In this document: positions 43,640 through 54,543 of the stretch, in pieces | Layout: each line of letters opens with the position of its first letter | Numbering within the stretch: position 1 is the stretch's first letter | Origin: Ceratothoa steindachneri | Lineage: Eukaryota; Arthropoda; Malacostraca; Isopoda; Cymothoidae | Reading direction: 5' to 3' | Length of the DNA: 64,000 bases | Assembly (NCBI GenBank): GCA_963969495.1 | Contig: OZ018321.1 | Location: 190,193,485 to 190,257,484, forward strand | The notes under the pieces: generated by a model | What the model was told of the DNA's origin: nothing | Seen by the model: the letters and a program-made list of their open reading frames with translations, nothing else | Database searches by the model: none | Translations under genes and position numbers: made by a program

Positions 43640-45600
43640 CGTTGAGTGGGCCTTCTTCTTTTGTACTGGATGTCTGAAGATTGTTGTCTCACTAAGGAAT
43701 CTTTTTTTCATTATTTGATACTTAGTTTTGTCCCACTTTCGAATCTTTTTGTTTTTGTATGTTGTCCTACTGCGGGAACAATTTATTTGTTATTGTTATT
43801 ATTTTTAATTTTGGGTCAGGCTCATGCATTCTTGAGTTTGATAGGTAGTTTTACATCTAACCCTCTTCTGCCTAATCAAGACCAGCCAGAGTCTGGGCCG
43901 ATCTTGTCCACCTTAGCCCCTACCTCCCGACTTCTGTGAAGATAGATGTTTACTGGTTCTACATCAGTTTCCTCGTGGGATCTTTTAGAGGTCCGGAAAT
44001 CTTGCCAGCTTGTGTTGGTAAGAACCGGAGCCTTCTGTTTTGCACTCTATGTAGCTGGGTATGTTTTTGGTAGATACTGCATTGAGTGGTATGACTGGAT
44101 ACACCAGTTAAGATATAACTAAACCGATGCATAATTTTTTCGTGTTTTCTTGTGAGACGTTTTAAATCGGTCTATTTTGTCTAATTCGGTGCGAGCTTTT
44201 CCAATTCATACGTTAGTATGTCCTTTCATGCCAGTGGTGCCAAAACTGAAGCCAAGGAGTGACACATTTGGCAAGTAATCGATTTCGTTGTCATGAATGT
44301 TTAGATGTACGGTTAAATGTTGCCCAATCGAGGCTGCCGTAAATTTTTCTACGTTTGTTTGGATCATCCAGCGTTGTTCGTATCGGGGTCTAGTTCTCTA
44401 TATTTGTTATACAACATGTGCTTGTGCAACTGCCATCCCCGTACGTTATGCGTTAGGATAGTGAGGTTATTCCTCGCAACCATCTTGTCTCTTCGTCCGG
44501 CATGAGGTCTTTTGGTAAGGCCTGCCCGATCGAGGTCTCTTGTAGAGAGATGGCTCGTAGAGTTTGAGGGAGCCATCGTACAGCTTGATCTTCTTTTCCA
44601 TCGAAGCTGACTTGACCGACTCTTGATCCACTTTGGAGGTGAAGAACCACTTGAGATAGCCTCTTCGCACTCCTTCAGCCATCCTCGAGCGAGAATGATA
44701 TTGACTGGACTCTGTTAGTGTTAAGTGCGATGGCGGCGTTTATTTCATTGTCATCGTACTTGTATTTTTGTGCTGCCGCTGACCGTGAGGTCATGCTGGT
44801 TTTGTTTTCCTGCTTTTTTATTGGTTGCTCGTTAATTTTTGGTAGTTTTGGTTTGAGTGGAGCGGGCTCCGCCTTCTATGCATCTTTGGGCTCTGGGCTG
44901 CACGGTCTTTTCTCCTCTTTTCCAGGTTGGGGGACTGGATTGGTATGGTTGTTTATGCTGGCTGCTCCTTAACCTTGGTAAGAGATAGAAACTTGGCCGA
45001 TTGTGGGCTGTCTTGGAACTTTATTGGTTTCAGACTGTTCACAGATAGCATTTTATTTATTTCCGTGTAGAAAGTTCCGGGATAGGAGAGGTTCATCACG
45101 TGAGCGTCAAGTATGCAAGCCAACATATTGAAGGGCGTCGCGCCTGTCAGTTCTATAATGATCTGTGGCTGGACCGGCTTTGCATTAACTGTTGGTCTTG
45201 GCTGCTGCTGCCTACGAGATGCTTGGCCTGTCGGCTACGGCCCTCTTCCTGTTGAGTTCTTCCTTTCTGATTGGGCACTGCATGCTTAGGGTTCGGTTGG
45301 GATCCGCGCAGTTAATGAAGATTTATGTCTCATCAATGCAGTGAATTTAGCTGTGGCCGGTCTGAGAGAACTCCAAGCTAATCTTGTCGTCCTTTTTGTT
45401 TTGGCAGGCACTAGTTGGCCAATAGCCGGAAGAATCTTTCCTTCTCAATCTGATCGGGAGAGATTTTCATGAATAAGAGCTTCACCCCTGCTTCTTTGGC
45501 CTTGGCTGCCATCTCTATTTCCTCAATCAGTCTTCCTAGCTCGGTCTCTAGTTTCCTAAAGATCGCCTCAAAGACTTTGGTTTTGTCAGGGGTCTCAGTT
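43640..45600 (-). pseudogene. LINE with ORF1, endonuclease start and RT end; internal deletion
   Basis: On the minus strand, ORF1 text begins near 45.6 kb (FRKLETELGRLIEEIEMAAK, then MKISPDQIEKERFFRLLAN). It continues near 45.1 kb with ILDAHVMNLSYPGTFYTEIN and near 44.7 kb with LKWFFTSKVDQESVKSASME. The start of ORF2 follows at about 44.45 kb (NLTILTHNVRGWQLHKHML), the N-terminus of the endonuclease. Within a few codons the text becomes the reverse-transcriptase end (MIQTNVEKFTAASIGQ, VSLLGFSFGTTGMKGHTN, then YPVIPLNAVSTK-like and EPVNIYLHRS). Most of the endonuclease and the RT core are therefore missing. The same clade as 6.2 and 28.5 kb is represented. Confidence 0.72.
44701..44885 (+). 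repeat. Direct repeat of ORF1 segment, copy 1
   Basis: About 185 bases from TTGACTGGACTCTGTTAG to CGCCTTCTATGCATCT, repeated at 46000-46184 with about 93% identity by eye. The minus strand encodes ORF1 text (KPKLPKINEQPIKKQENK, then KYKYDDNEINAAIALN). Confidence 0.9.
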
Positions 45601-45609
45601 CCGCTGAGC

Positions 45610-45995
45610 CTCGGTGGGACCTAAAATTCCAGTGATTTCCCTGCGCCATTTATGGCTGAGTCTTCGTCTCATTGAGCAGGACAGAGTCCCAGCTCTATCT
45701 TCTCTTTCAGCTCTCTCCTTCTCCACAGGCGAGATGAAAACAGAAAGAATCTACAAACAGTCCGACAACCTTTTGAGAAAGTACCATTGGTCATGGCTGA
45801 CTGACCAACTTGTCCCACAAGCCAGGCAGAAAGAGGAGAAATCTCCTATCAGTCTGCCTGAGCTTGTTGACGCTTCTATCATGAGCGACAGAAAGAGAAG
45901 TAGCCTCCAATCAGTCCGCTGCTCAGTAGCAGAAGGTGGTGGCAAAAACGGTAGCAAAGCTTTCCCGATCACCTTCAGCTAGCTTCCATGTCTTC
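45610..45995. other. Unidentified segment between the direct repeats
   Basis: The plus strand is open for 122 residues (Ser/Leu-rich, then KTERIYKQSDNLLRKYHWSW) and the minus strand is also open in part. No domain was recognised. It may be a LINE 5' region or an inserted sequence. Confidence 0.3.
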
Positions 45996-45999
45996 TTTA

Positions 46000-46184
46000 T
46001 TGACTGGACTCTGTTAGGGTTTAGTGCGATGGCGGGGTTTATCTCATTGTCATCGTACTTGTATTTTTGTGCTGCCTCTGACCGTGAGGTCATGCTGGTT
46101 TTGTCTTCCTGTTTTTTTATTGGTTGCTCGTTAATATTTGGTAGTTTTGGTTTGAGTGGAGCGTGCTCCGCCTTCTATACATCT
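46000..46184 (+). repeat. Direct repeat of ORF1 segment, copy 2
   Basis: Second copy of 44701-44885. It shows that another ORF1-bearing LINE copy, or a segmental duplication, lies immediately upstream of the first. Confidence 0.9.
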
Positions 46185-48020
46185 AAAGATTTTACAATTA
46201 ATGGGGAAGATTTTTTTGAGTCCACCTATCGACGAGCTGAGTAATAAAGGGATGTTGATTGGTTTCTTCTTTTAGACAATGCGTAGGACGGAAAAAAGGC
46301 ATATTGTATCGGAACATTGGTGAAAAGGCATACCATCAAAGTTGACAAGGGAGATCCATGAAGGTTATTGTTCTGAAGCCGGTCTATAAATTCATGCGAA
46401 TGGTAAATCTGAGACTTTGAGATGAAACCAACAAGTGGCAAAAGATAGCTCGCCAGTCAATTTAAATTTGATAACTATGCGATGCAGGACATAAAATTAT
46501 TGGCCTTAAAAGGAGATTGGTTTTATAGAAATTTGCCATACATATATAGCAATGACGGGTTTTAAGGACGAAATCTCTTCCATATATCAGGGCAATTTGG
46601 TTTTAATTTTCTTGCGAGTTCTTTGGTAAAGCATAACAAATTAACCAGCTTGGGCAGCTCTAGGGATAAGTATAGTGCGAGCTATGTTGGTCTCGACTGT
46701 TGAGACAGATCTCATTTCCTTGATCTACGGCCGAATTTCTGACATTTATTGCACCGAAGAAGAGGGGGTATATAAAATTTTACTGGATAACTCTTAATGG
46801 AGATGAATTTGCAACCAAACCACACAGGAATTTGGTGTCATCGGGATTGAAGTTGACTCCAACATGGAGGGAAGTTACGTAGTCCAATGGTTAGGAGTGG
46901 AAACATTGGCAATGTTGTTTTGAGGAGAGAAACCCTTGTACCACAGGATATCACAGAAAAAAATGTCAAGTTTACTGTGAAAATTGTGCCGCACTCCATT
47001 AACGTCATCACGGCAGAATTAAATATCAGCACTGGGGGATTCTTTGTGCTACTTCATTTGGTCAGATAGTGAACAGTGAACGGGATAATTCTCGATAGAT
47101 CTTGAGATGAATCCAGATCCCTACTTAGAATAGAATATGGCTTTTTATCTAAAAGCAGAAAAGAGGAAGAAAGGGCCTACCTCATGAGTTCATATTTTAT
47201 CGACTGTTTATATACTGTTCCCTTATATACTTTTCACTTAGAACTTTGAAACATTTTCTATCATTATTCTCGGACGGAAGATGGAAGCCACTAACTTCCG
47301 AAAATAGTTTCACGAATAAAAGGGTAACTGATGATCACGAAAGCTACCGCGTGCGTAGGTCTAGAAGGTTCAGGAGCGGAGAGAGCCTTTACCTTATAGA
47401 CGTGGGCCCCTGCCTGGTATATATGGCTGCGATAGGACTATGACCTTGCCCTCTTGATTCGAAATACGGTCCACAGCTAGGACCTATTTTTCGACTAAAT
47501 ACAAATTGCATTGCTTAGAGGAAGCATTACGTCATCCATCGCAATCCAGGCACTTGGCTATAGGCATAGACACTTTATGTGCTTACAGCCTTGCAAGGAA
47601 AATTTGGAGCTTACCCTTATTTGTACTTCGGCAAGTCTTAAGTGCTTGCGCTTGACCGCCCATCGATCTACCAGCGATACTATAGAGAAGTCTAGCAAAT
47701 CTTTAAATCCCTTGCATAGACAACCCTCTTGAAAATGTTTATGTGAGACGGTGGTGACGTCTGCACATACATATTATCGAGCGTCAGGAGAGCGCTAATT
47801 AGGGCTCCCTGAAAAGAATCAGCCGCATTAACCAGAAGTCTTACTTCCGAAAAACATGAGACTTTCGGCTCTGTACCGACGCGGTTCTGTGCTGGCCTAG
47901 GCGGGACTCGCCCGTCTGCGGAGCCCGCCTGGAAAAAAAGGAAAGCTCTTGTTTTTTATATCTTCCTTTTTCGTGAGGAGGACGGAGTTTTCGCCTTTAT
48001 CCCTTCCACCCGAAGGGGTA
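46185..48020. other. Spacer, no supported gene
   Basis: Short open frames only. The text near 46.28-46.36 kb (KKAYCIGTL, then GIPSKLTREI after a frame change) faintly recalls piggyBac transposases but is too short to call. Nothing else was recognised. Confidence 0.35.
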
Positions 48021-48206
48021 TATAGCGTACGAGAAGTGCAGGTGAGCGGCTTAAAAGCTTCGTTTGAATGAGTCTTTTTTGAGACTCAGGATGGCCGAGT
48101 GGATTCGCCGCTGGCTAACAGTGGTCCAGCGACGCGGGAAGCTGTCCGCAACTCGCCTACGCTATTATTTTTTCTTCTCCCCTTTTCCTACTCCACTCTA
48201 TCTACA
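48021..48206 (+). repeat. Dispersed repeat A, copy 1
   Basis: TATAGCGTACGAGAAGTGCA to TCTATCTACA. It contains GGATGGCCGAGTGG, which includes a perfect tRNA-Leu/Ser-type internal A box (TGGCCGAGTGG), and the stem CGCTGG/CCAGCG. No B box was found within the usual distance, so it is not a tRNA gene. It is followed by hAT sequence instead of repeat B. Confidence 0.88.
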
Positions 48207-48790
48207 CTTGGATAAAATAGGACTAATTCGCGTCCACTTTGTGGAGGTGTTTTTTGGCCCTATTGAATCCAGCACAAAACCTACTTATGGTGTAGTTCGA
48301 TCACTACAGAAGATTTGGCATTCTACAATGGGAAAATGGTCCGCGTTGTGGAATGCTGCTGTTAAACCCAAGTCAGCAGAAAAAATACAGAAAATAACTG
48401 GTGTCCAATTTAGGGACCTATGCGTTACCCGATGGAACTCAATATACTACTCATTAAACCACTTTATAAACATAAGAACGACGGGAATGCAGCTCTTGAA
48501 TAAATCAATCTACTCATCTTCAAAGACAATGAATTAGAATTGATTTCAGAATATTTGCCTGTTCTAAAACCAATTTAAGCAGCCCTCAACAAATTACAGG
48601 CAGAGAAAGAATACTGCAACGACTGGCTTTTTCAAACAGTTCTAGTGACTCAAGATGCTCTCGCAAAATTGCATTGAATCCAGAGGCGACTGCTGCCATT
48701 AATGATGATAACTTGATTCAGATCGTCTTGCGGCGATCTGCCCTCTTTGAGTTTGCGACAAGGGAACCCCTCTACCGGTCGAAAGGGTGT
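48207..48790 (+). pseudogene. hAT transposase fragment inside the A/B repeat
   Basis: Plus-strand text WSALWNAAVKPKSAEKIQ and FRDLCVTRWNSIYYSLNHF, then (after a stop and frame change) SEYLPVLKPI-AALNKLQAE and VLVTQDALAKLH, matches the central region of hAT transposases (TRWNS, then E.L.P...AL..LQ.E). It lies exactly where repeat A should continue into repeat B (compare 51444-51450), so it is an insertion. No inverted repeats or target duplication could be fixed. Confidence 0.65.
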
Positions 48791-49715
48791 CTCCTTTTCC
48801 CTCGTCCTCCCTGACACCTAAAGAGGGTGCGGCCCTGCTCAGAAGTGGATATCCAAGACCTTACTTTCGTCGACTATTGTATTCTTTTGCAACCACAGTA
48901 GGTCTAGAAAAGAGGAAAAATGCATGGAAAGTAGATACTATGACCTCTCAATGCCTTGGGAGGTTAAGAGAAAAAATCTAGAATGTGATCATTTGCACAT
49001 ACTCGTCCCATAGATTTAAGTCAAGATGGACTTTGACAACCCAGCCCGCTATACTGGCGAATTTGTCCTCGAGCTTTTACCATAAAGGATGGTGCCAAAG
49101 TAGCCTCTTTATATGTGTACTTGAATAAGGTGAGCAGAGTCGATTCCAGAAAACGCCCCGTTCCTAATAATTTTCTCAACCGGCGGGCGTTCGGCCTTCG
49201 CAGCAGGTAGGAACCCCACTGCCATTCGACTGAAGACCATAAAAGAACGGAAATGCGCCGAGCAGCCAGAATATATTTGGATATAACAGCAAATTTTGAA
49301 GTGGGTGGGCATGCATGTAATAAAGAGAAGTAGAGATCAGCGGGTCCACAAACGAATAAGGTAGTTAAACAATTATTATTATCATACCCTGGTCCTAGGT
49401 GATGCCGGAATGGCGTGCAGTCAACCCAGGCACCATGTCAAGCGAACCGTACTCTGTCCAGATTAAAATAGTTCCTCCTGCTACAAATTACGGGTAGACG
49501 AAATTTGATGGGATACTCGTAATAATAATACTAATTAAATAAATAAATAAAGGTAGAGTATCAGTGAGAGGGAATGAAAGGAAATGCACCAGTAACTTTC
49601 TCAGGTCCTATCAGTGTTAATATCAACCCAGTGAAAGGGGTTTCCTTAATTTGCAACCAGGCCAGGAGGATATGCAGCTCATCCGGCTACCAAGTGTAAC
49701 AGGTAGCGGTAGCGA
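48791..49715 (+). repeat. Composite repeat B, copy 1
   Basis: Ordered similarity to 51445-51862 plus 52930-53335: CCCTGACACC, AATGCATGGAAAGTAGATAC, ATGACCTC, AACCATAAAGGATG, TTCGCAGCAGGTAG, ACTGCCATTCGACT, ATTATTATCATACCCTGG, AGCGAACCG and CCAAGTGTAACAGG. This copy is uninterrupted. No protein was recognised. Confidence 0.8.
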
Positions 49716-49739
49716 TACAAACCGGCACGCACCGATGCA

Positions 49740-50540
49740 GGGAGACTGTCATGATCGAAGGTGAGGAAGAGTATAAGGGTGAGTCTCTAAGCTCCTCCCT
49801 GTTTTCTCATCAGACCTTCGACTATAACCGTTCCGTGGTCGGTCAACTCTAAAGGTGATGTCTTCTAAAGAGTAGTTCACGAGTTCCCTCGCATAAATCA
49901 CTCCTTTCACCAAGTTCATTTTCGAGTGTGGCGTGACACTCACCGATGTGCTAATGGCCGCCTCTGGAGGGTTACCTCCATCTCTTTACCATTCGAGCTA
50001 GCTACGCTCTCCTCTGATGATCATGTTGCGTTTGGACAACATGCCATCTGTGGAGCGAATAATCAGAAAGAGTTTGAAGCCAGCAGACTCGAAAACGGAA
50101 AGGTAGTCTCTTAATGAGGAGACTGATGTAATCGAGGCTCCTCTCAGCACACTTGCGACTTTGGTCTTAGACTGGACCCCGCAAATCTGAGGGCGCCTCG
50201 GAGCCGAACGTGACGATCTTGGCTTAATTGCTTGTCGAAACGGCAACGGATCCGTCCGCCCCCGGATCAACTAGTCTTCTTTTTAGGAGAGGAGGGTGGG
50301 GCCTAAATCTGCTTCTCTCCACCACCGGAAAGTGTCCATAGGCTGGATAGAGAATGGCTTGGCTGAGGACTCGGGACCCCTGAAACCGCGTGAGAAGCTT
50401 GCATAGGGGCGGACTACGGTTTGGTGTTTGGCATCTAGTTCGGATTTGCCCACGTGGAAGATCCTGCCATCTAGGCCCATGTAAAACTTATGGGATGGGG
50501 GGGGGGTCCATGTGACCATCCCACCCTTAGCTATCACGGA
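49740..50540 (-). pseudogene. LINE gag-like ORF1 remnant
   Basis: Minus-strand pieces are ASITSVSSLRDYLSVFESAG, then FKLFLIIRSTDGM at 50.0-50.2 kb, and VTPHSKMNLVKGVIYARELV, then NYSLEDI at 49.85-49.94 kb. They resemble the RRM-like core of gag-like ORF1 proteins, in which a text of the type H..MN..KGVIY...L precedes the zinc knuckles. The frame is broken by stops. Upstream text to 50.54 kb is open (84 residues) without a clear domain. Confidence 0.45.
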
Positions 50541-50985
50541 TCCCCATCGAGGGTTCGCCCGTCTTGTCTTGTGCTAATGCTAATGGTGCGATTTATAATG
50601 AAGAGGGATGGGGGGCCTGCAAGCTCAGAAAGCAGGCATGTGGGACAGTAGGGCATTGCTATTCACTGGTCTTCTGAGAGAGTTGGGAGCTATGGGAGAG
50701 GTCGCTTCTAGGCTGCACGCGTGTTCTCATGAAGTCACCTATGATAGCAAAGTGGGGACCGCCGTTGGTGCAAAGATTGACACTCGAAAGAAGCGGGTGA
50801 GGGGTAAGCCACCTGACCCGTAAATTTAGGAGAGGAGTAAACTTCCTCTCCGCCAGAAGAAAGTTGAAGGGGCGCTGGGAAGGCATAGGGGGGCAAGAGC
50901 ACCTCCTGTTCTGAGGTGGAGGTGTGCGCTGGCGGCTCCAGAGATGGCAAAGGAGAAGCCCCTCGTCCGGTCGAAATGATGGCTC
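50541..50985. other. Spacer, nothing recognised
   Basis: GC-richer, with overlapping open frames on both strands (50608-50950) but no known motif. Confidence 0.35.
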
Positions 50986-51156
50986 GTGTAGGCGAGCGGC
51001 TTAAAAGCTTCGTTTGAATGAGTCTTTTTGGAGACTCAGGATGGCTAAGTGGATTCGCCGCTGGCTAACAGTAGTTCAGCGACGCGGGAAGCTGTTCGCA
51101 ACTCGCCTACGCTATTATTTTTTCTTTGCCCCTTTTCCTACTCCCCTCTATCTACA
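50986..51156 (+). repeat. Dispersed repeat A, copy 2
   Basis: Same sequence as copies 1 and 3, from GCGAGCGGCTTAAAAGCTTC to TCTATCTACA. It is followed by unrelated GC-rich sequence, not by B, so this copy is A only. It lies about 273 bases upstream of copy 3 in the same orientation. Confidence 0.9.
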
Positions 51157-51258
51157 ATGGTGCCCAGACCCGGGGGGGGAGCGTTAGTCCCTGGATAACA
51201 TTTCCAAACGGGCTCTCTTCATTTCTTCATTGACGCTCCGCTTCTAGGAGGGGGGTTG

Positions 51259-51444
51259 TATAGCGTACGAGAAGTGCAGGCGAGCGGCTTAAAAGCTTCG
51301 TTTGAATGAGTCTTTTTTGAGACTTAGGGTGGCCGAGTGGATTCGCCGCTGGCTAACAGTGGTCCAGCGACGCGGGAAGCTGTTCGCAACTCGCCTACGC
51401 TATTATTTTTTCTTTGTCTCTTTTCCTACTTCCCTCTATCTACA
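51259..51444 (+). repeat. Dispersed repeat A, copy 3
   Basis: Identical at most positions to copy 1, including TATAGCGTACGAGAAGTGCA and the A-box-like word GTGGCCGAGTGG. It continues directly into repeat B and gives the intact A-B junction. Confidence 0.9.
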
Positions 51445-53335
51445 CGTGTTACCTCGTCATCCCTGACTCCTTGTGAGGGCGAGGCCACGATAGGATGCGG
51501 ATCCGTGCATTTCTGGTCGCGGACTATTTATTTCAGTTGTAGCCATAATTACAGGAAAAAAAGATAAGAAAATGTATGGAAGAAATAAGATACTATGGCC
51601 TCCTAATGTCTTAGGAGGTTTGAGAAAAGTCTCCATAGGATCAGAAAGTTCCAGAATAAGATGGGACTTGACAAACCGATCCGCATTTCAGGCGAAATTG
51701 TCCTCGAGCTTGAACCATAAAGGATGATGCCAACGTAGCCACCTTATGTGTCTACTAGAAGGTGAGCAGAGTCGACGGGCAAACACACGCCGTGCCTAAT
51801 ACTGGCCTTAGTCAGTGAGCTTTCAGCCCTCGCAGCAGGTAGTGACTTCACGGTTGTTGTTGTTGTTGTTGTTGTAGTTCCGCGGGACATGTTATTCTAG
51901 GAAGCCCGCACCACGTGGGTAGGACACCACATCCACTGGACTTGACCAAAGCTGCAGGACATTACTAATGTTATTGTGTTGTCTGAGAGCTGCCAAGCTA
52001 ATGCAATCTTCCATGAGATGCATGACGGCGTGGGGGTTAGCTTGACAGAGAGGACAAAGGTCTGTTTGTATGTATTGAGAGAGTTGTTGTCTGGTAAGGT
52101 GTGTGCGATTTTTTTTTTTTACTGCGAGAGATTTGTGGTTGTCGTATGGAGTCAAGAATGTTTGTATAGTATCGATGCGGTGTGCTTGCTACTTGTTTGT
52201 GAGTAGAGGGTGGTTGTGTAGATAGTGACAGGGGCTGTTTGAGTTGTGTATGACTGATGCAAGGAATTGTGCACCTCTCATGTCAAGGTGGTGTTATTTA
52301 ATTGTGACGATTTTAGTTTCAACATGTAAATGTTCGATGAGTGTTGTTTGTCTACTACCTAGTATGATTCTTAGTGCTATGTTCTGTACAGTCTGTAATT
52401 TGTTTAGTTGTGTTTTGGATAGGACAGGTGCTCAAGCAGGTCTGGCATAGTCAATAACTGAACGTATGCAGCGTTTGTAGACTAAGATGAGCGTTTCTTT
52501 GTATTGACCAAATGTTGTCCCTGTTAGGGTGCTGAGTGCATTGAGTCTGGGTCTCCATCTTCTGTCTCTATCTTTTATGTGTGGTTCAAATGATATTGAA
52601 AGTCTTTTAAGTTACTGAGTACCTATCTTTGTCTCATGTGCGTGTGGAATTAATGTCACTTTAGTATTGCTGTTGGTCTGTGCTGGTATTCCTCGTTGTG
52701 ACTGGTGAGGAGAGGGCTGGTAGATTTAGTAGGTACTACTTTGAGTCTGTTTAGGGAGAGCCCGTTTTCCAGTTCTGTTATGTATGTTTGTACTTGTGTT
52801 AAGCATGTGTTTGCATCCGTTAGTATGGATGATTGACAAGTCATCTGCATATGATGAGGTATAAATGCTTTCTGGTGGGGTGGGTAAATCATGCATGTAT
52901 AGTTAAAGTGTACTGGGCTAAGATAACATCATGGTATACACTGCCATTCGACTAAGAACCCATGGGAGGACGAAAGTGTGTCGAGCAGCCAAAACCTCGG
53001 TGGATAGAAGTGCAAGTTTGGAAGAGAATAGGTGGGTATGTAAGAAAGAGAGACGCAGGTCCACTACAAGTAGGGTGGGTGATCACCTATTATTATCATA
53101 CCCTGGCTCTAGGTGTTATCGGGATATCGTGCAGTCCACCATGTTTAGCGAACCGAACTCTGTCCAGATGAGACCATTCATCCTACAAAACGCGGGTAGA
53201 CAAGTGCGAGGGGATAGTCGCAAAATAAATATATAGATGAAGGAAAAGTAGCTGTGAGAGAGCGAGGTGAAAGTACATCAGTTTTCCCAGATTCTATCAG
53301 AGTTCAAATTAACCAAGTGTAACAGGCTATACCCA
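51445..53335 (+). repeat. Composite repeat B, copy 2, split by a LINE
   Basis: B sequence runs 51445 to about 51852, is interrupted by a minus-strand LINE (about 51853-52930), and resumes at ACTGCCATTCGACTAAGA. In copy 1 the flanks GCAGCAGGTAG and ACTGCCATTCGACT are only about a dozen bases apart, which fixes the insertion site. Confidence 0.8.
51853..52930 (-). pseudogene. 5'-truncated LINE inserted in repeat B
   Basis: Minus-strand text includes the reverse-transcriptase catalytic block TSSYADDLSII (near 52845), LENGLSLNRLKVVPTKS, and a C-terminal knuckle DLCPLCQANPHAVMHLMEDC near 52.0 kb. The 3' end is a (CAA)n tail, seen as (GTT)n at 51853-51875 on the plus strand. The 5' part (endonuclease) is missing, as usual for incomplete target-primed insertion. 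Frameshifts are present. Confidence 0.8.
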
Positions 53336-54543
53336 TGCGAGGTTTTTACGTTCCAATACAATTGTCAACAAAAAATAAGTAGGCAAAACCAGTCATCTAA
53401 ATTACCATAGTGAAGATTGCGTGTGTGGACATCCATGGCTAAGTTTGAATTCAAGAGAAAAATCTCTTAACTTTGTAACTAAACTTTTCCAGAATGAGTG
53501 CCAAAATTAGTTATCAGACTCTTAGGATAGATAGTAACTGAATGCAACGGCACTCATTTGTACTAAATTTTCGAAGCGAAGCGCTCACACGGGGAAGAAA
53601 GCGACAGCAGTCTCGAATATTTTGTTTTGATAGAGAAACGTAGTTTTCAGTATAGTATATGGTTATTCATGTGATTTATTTTCTGTTAATAAATCAGCCT
53701 AAATAGCGTTTCGAAAACCATAACCATAAATTTGTTTGATCGAAGTTGTCGGATGATAGTTTTTAGGCTTAAGGCGACAGCGAAATAAATTTTGAAATAA
53801 TGAACTGGGTTTTAAGAAAAACAATTAAACATATATAAATATATTCATAGAATCAACGAATGTACAATGAGATAAGTAGATTAGGTATACAATGTAAGAT
53901 ACTGTAAAATATGATTTACAGTAACAAGATGCGAAGAGAATTGAAGTATGTGAAATAAATATGGTGGAATAATATGGTGAAATAATATGGTGAAAAATAT
54001 ATATATATAATGACTATGATGGACTGTGAATTAGGGGCTGCAATATGAGAAGTAATATAATTAGGACCTACTCTCGCATGGTCGTTTGCAAAGTATTGTG
54101 AGAGAAAGTGGAATTAACTAAGTATGATTTGTTTGGAGGTAAATGACTAATTGTAGAAGGAATGATTACCGACATTTATACGAAGAAAGCTGCGAGTCGA
54201 CTGTGGTGGAATAGTGTGCTATTTGGTCGAGCTGGAAGTGTTTGTTTGTTTGTCTGTGTGTGAAATTTTAAGATATGTTGTTTGGAACAGTATTACGTTA
54301 TGTGAATTGACAAGTAAAATAAATGAATTAATTAATTATTAAGTTGTACATAAAATGATTTAATTTACAAAAGTTAAGTGAAATAATTGAAAGATTAAAT
54401 TGAGAAAGTTAAGTAAAATAATTGAACGATTAAATTGACAGTTAAAGGATTGCATAATATGAATTTTACATAATAATTGATGTATATATATATTTAAGTT
54501 TCCCAGGAGGTTTTTATTATAGGAATGCTCAGAGGCATTGCTA
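53336..54543. other. AT-rich spacer with small simple repeats
   Basis: Includes three units of AATAATATGGTGAA near 53960-53995, a short TA run, and two 38-base units (TTAAGTGAAATAATTGAA type) at about 54374-54445. No gene was recognised. Confidence 0.5.

Noticed and set aside
45614..45982. 122-residue plus-strand frame
   Set aside because: No recognisable domain or splice context. It lies between direct repeats of a LINE read on the other strand. Listed only as an unidentified segment.
46250..46360. piggyBac-like text (KKAYCIGTL, GIPSKLTREI)
   Set aside because: Only about 20 residues with a frame change, no DDD-motif neighbours, and no TTAA ends found.
48080..48165. tRNA gene in repeat A (tRNA-Leu-like 5' end)
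   Set aside because: Only the A box fits. There is no B box, the anticodon-like stem has an 11-base loop and no acceptor stem closes.
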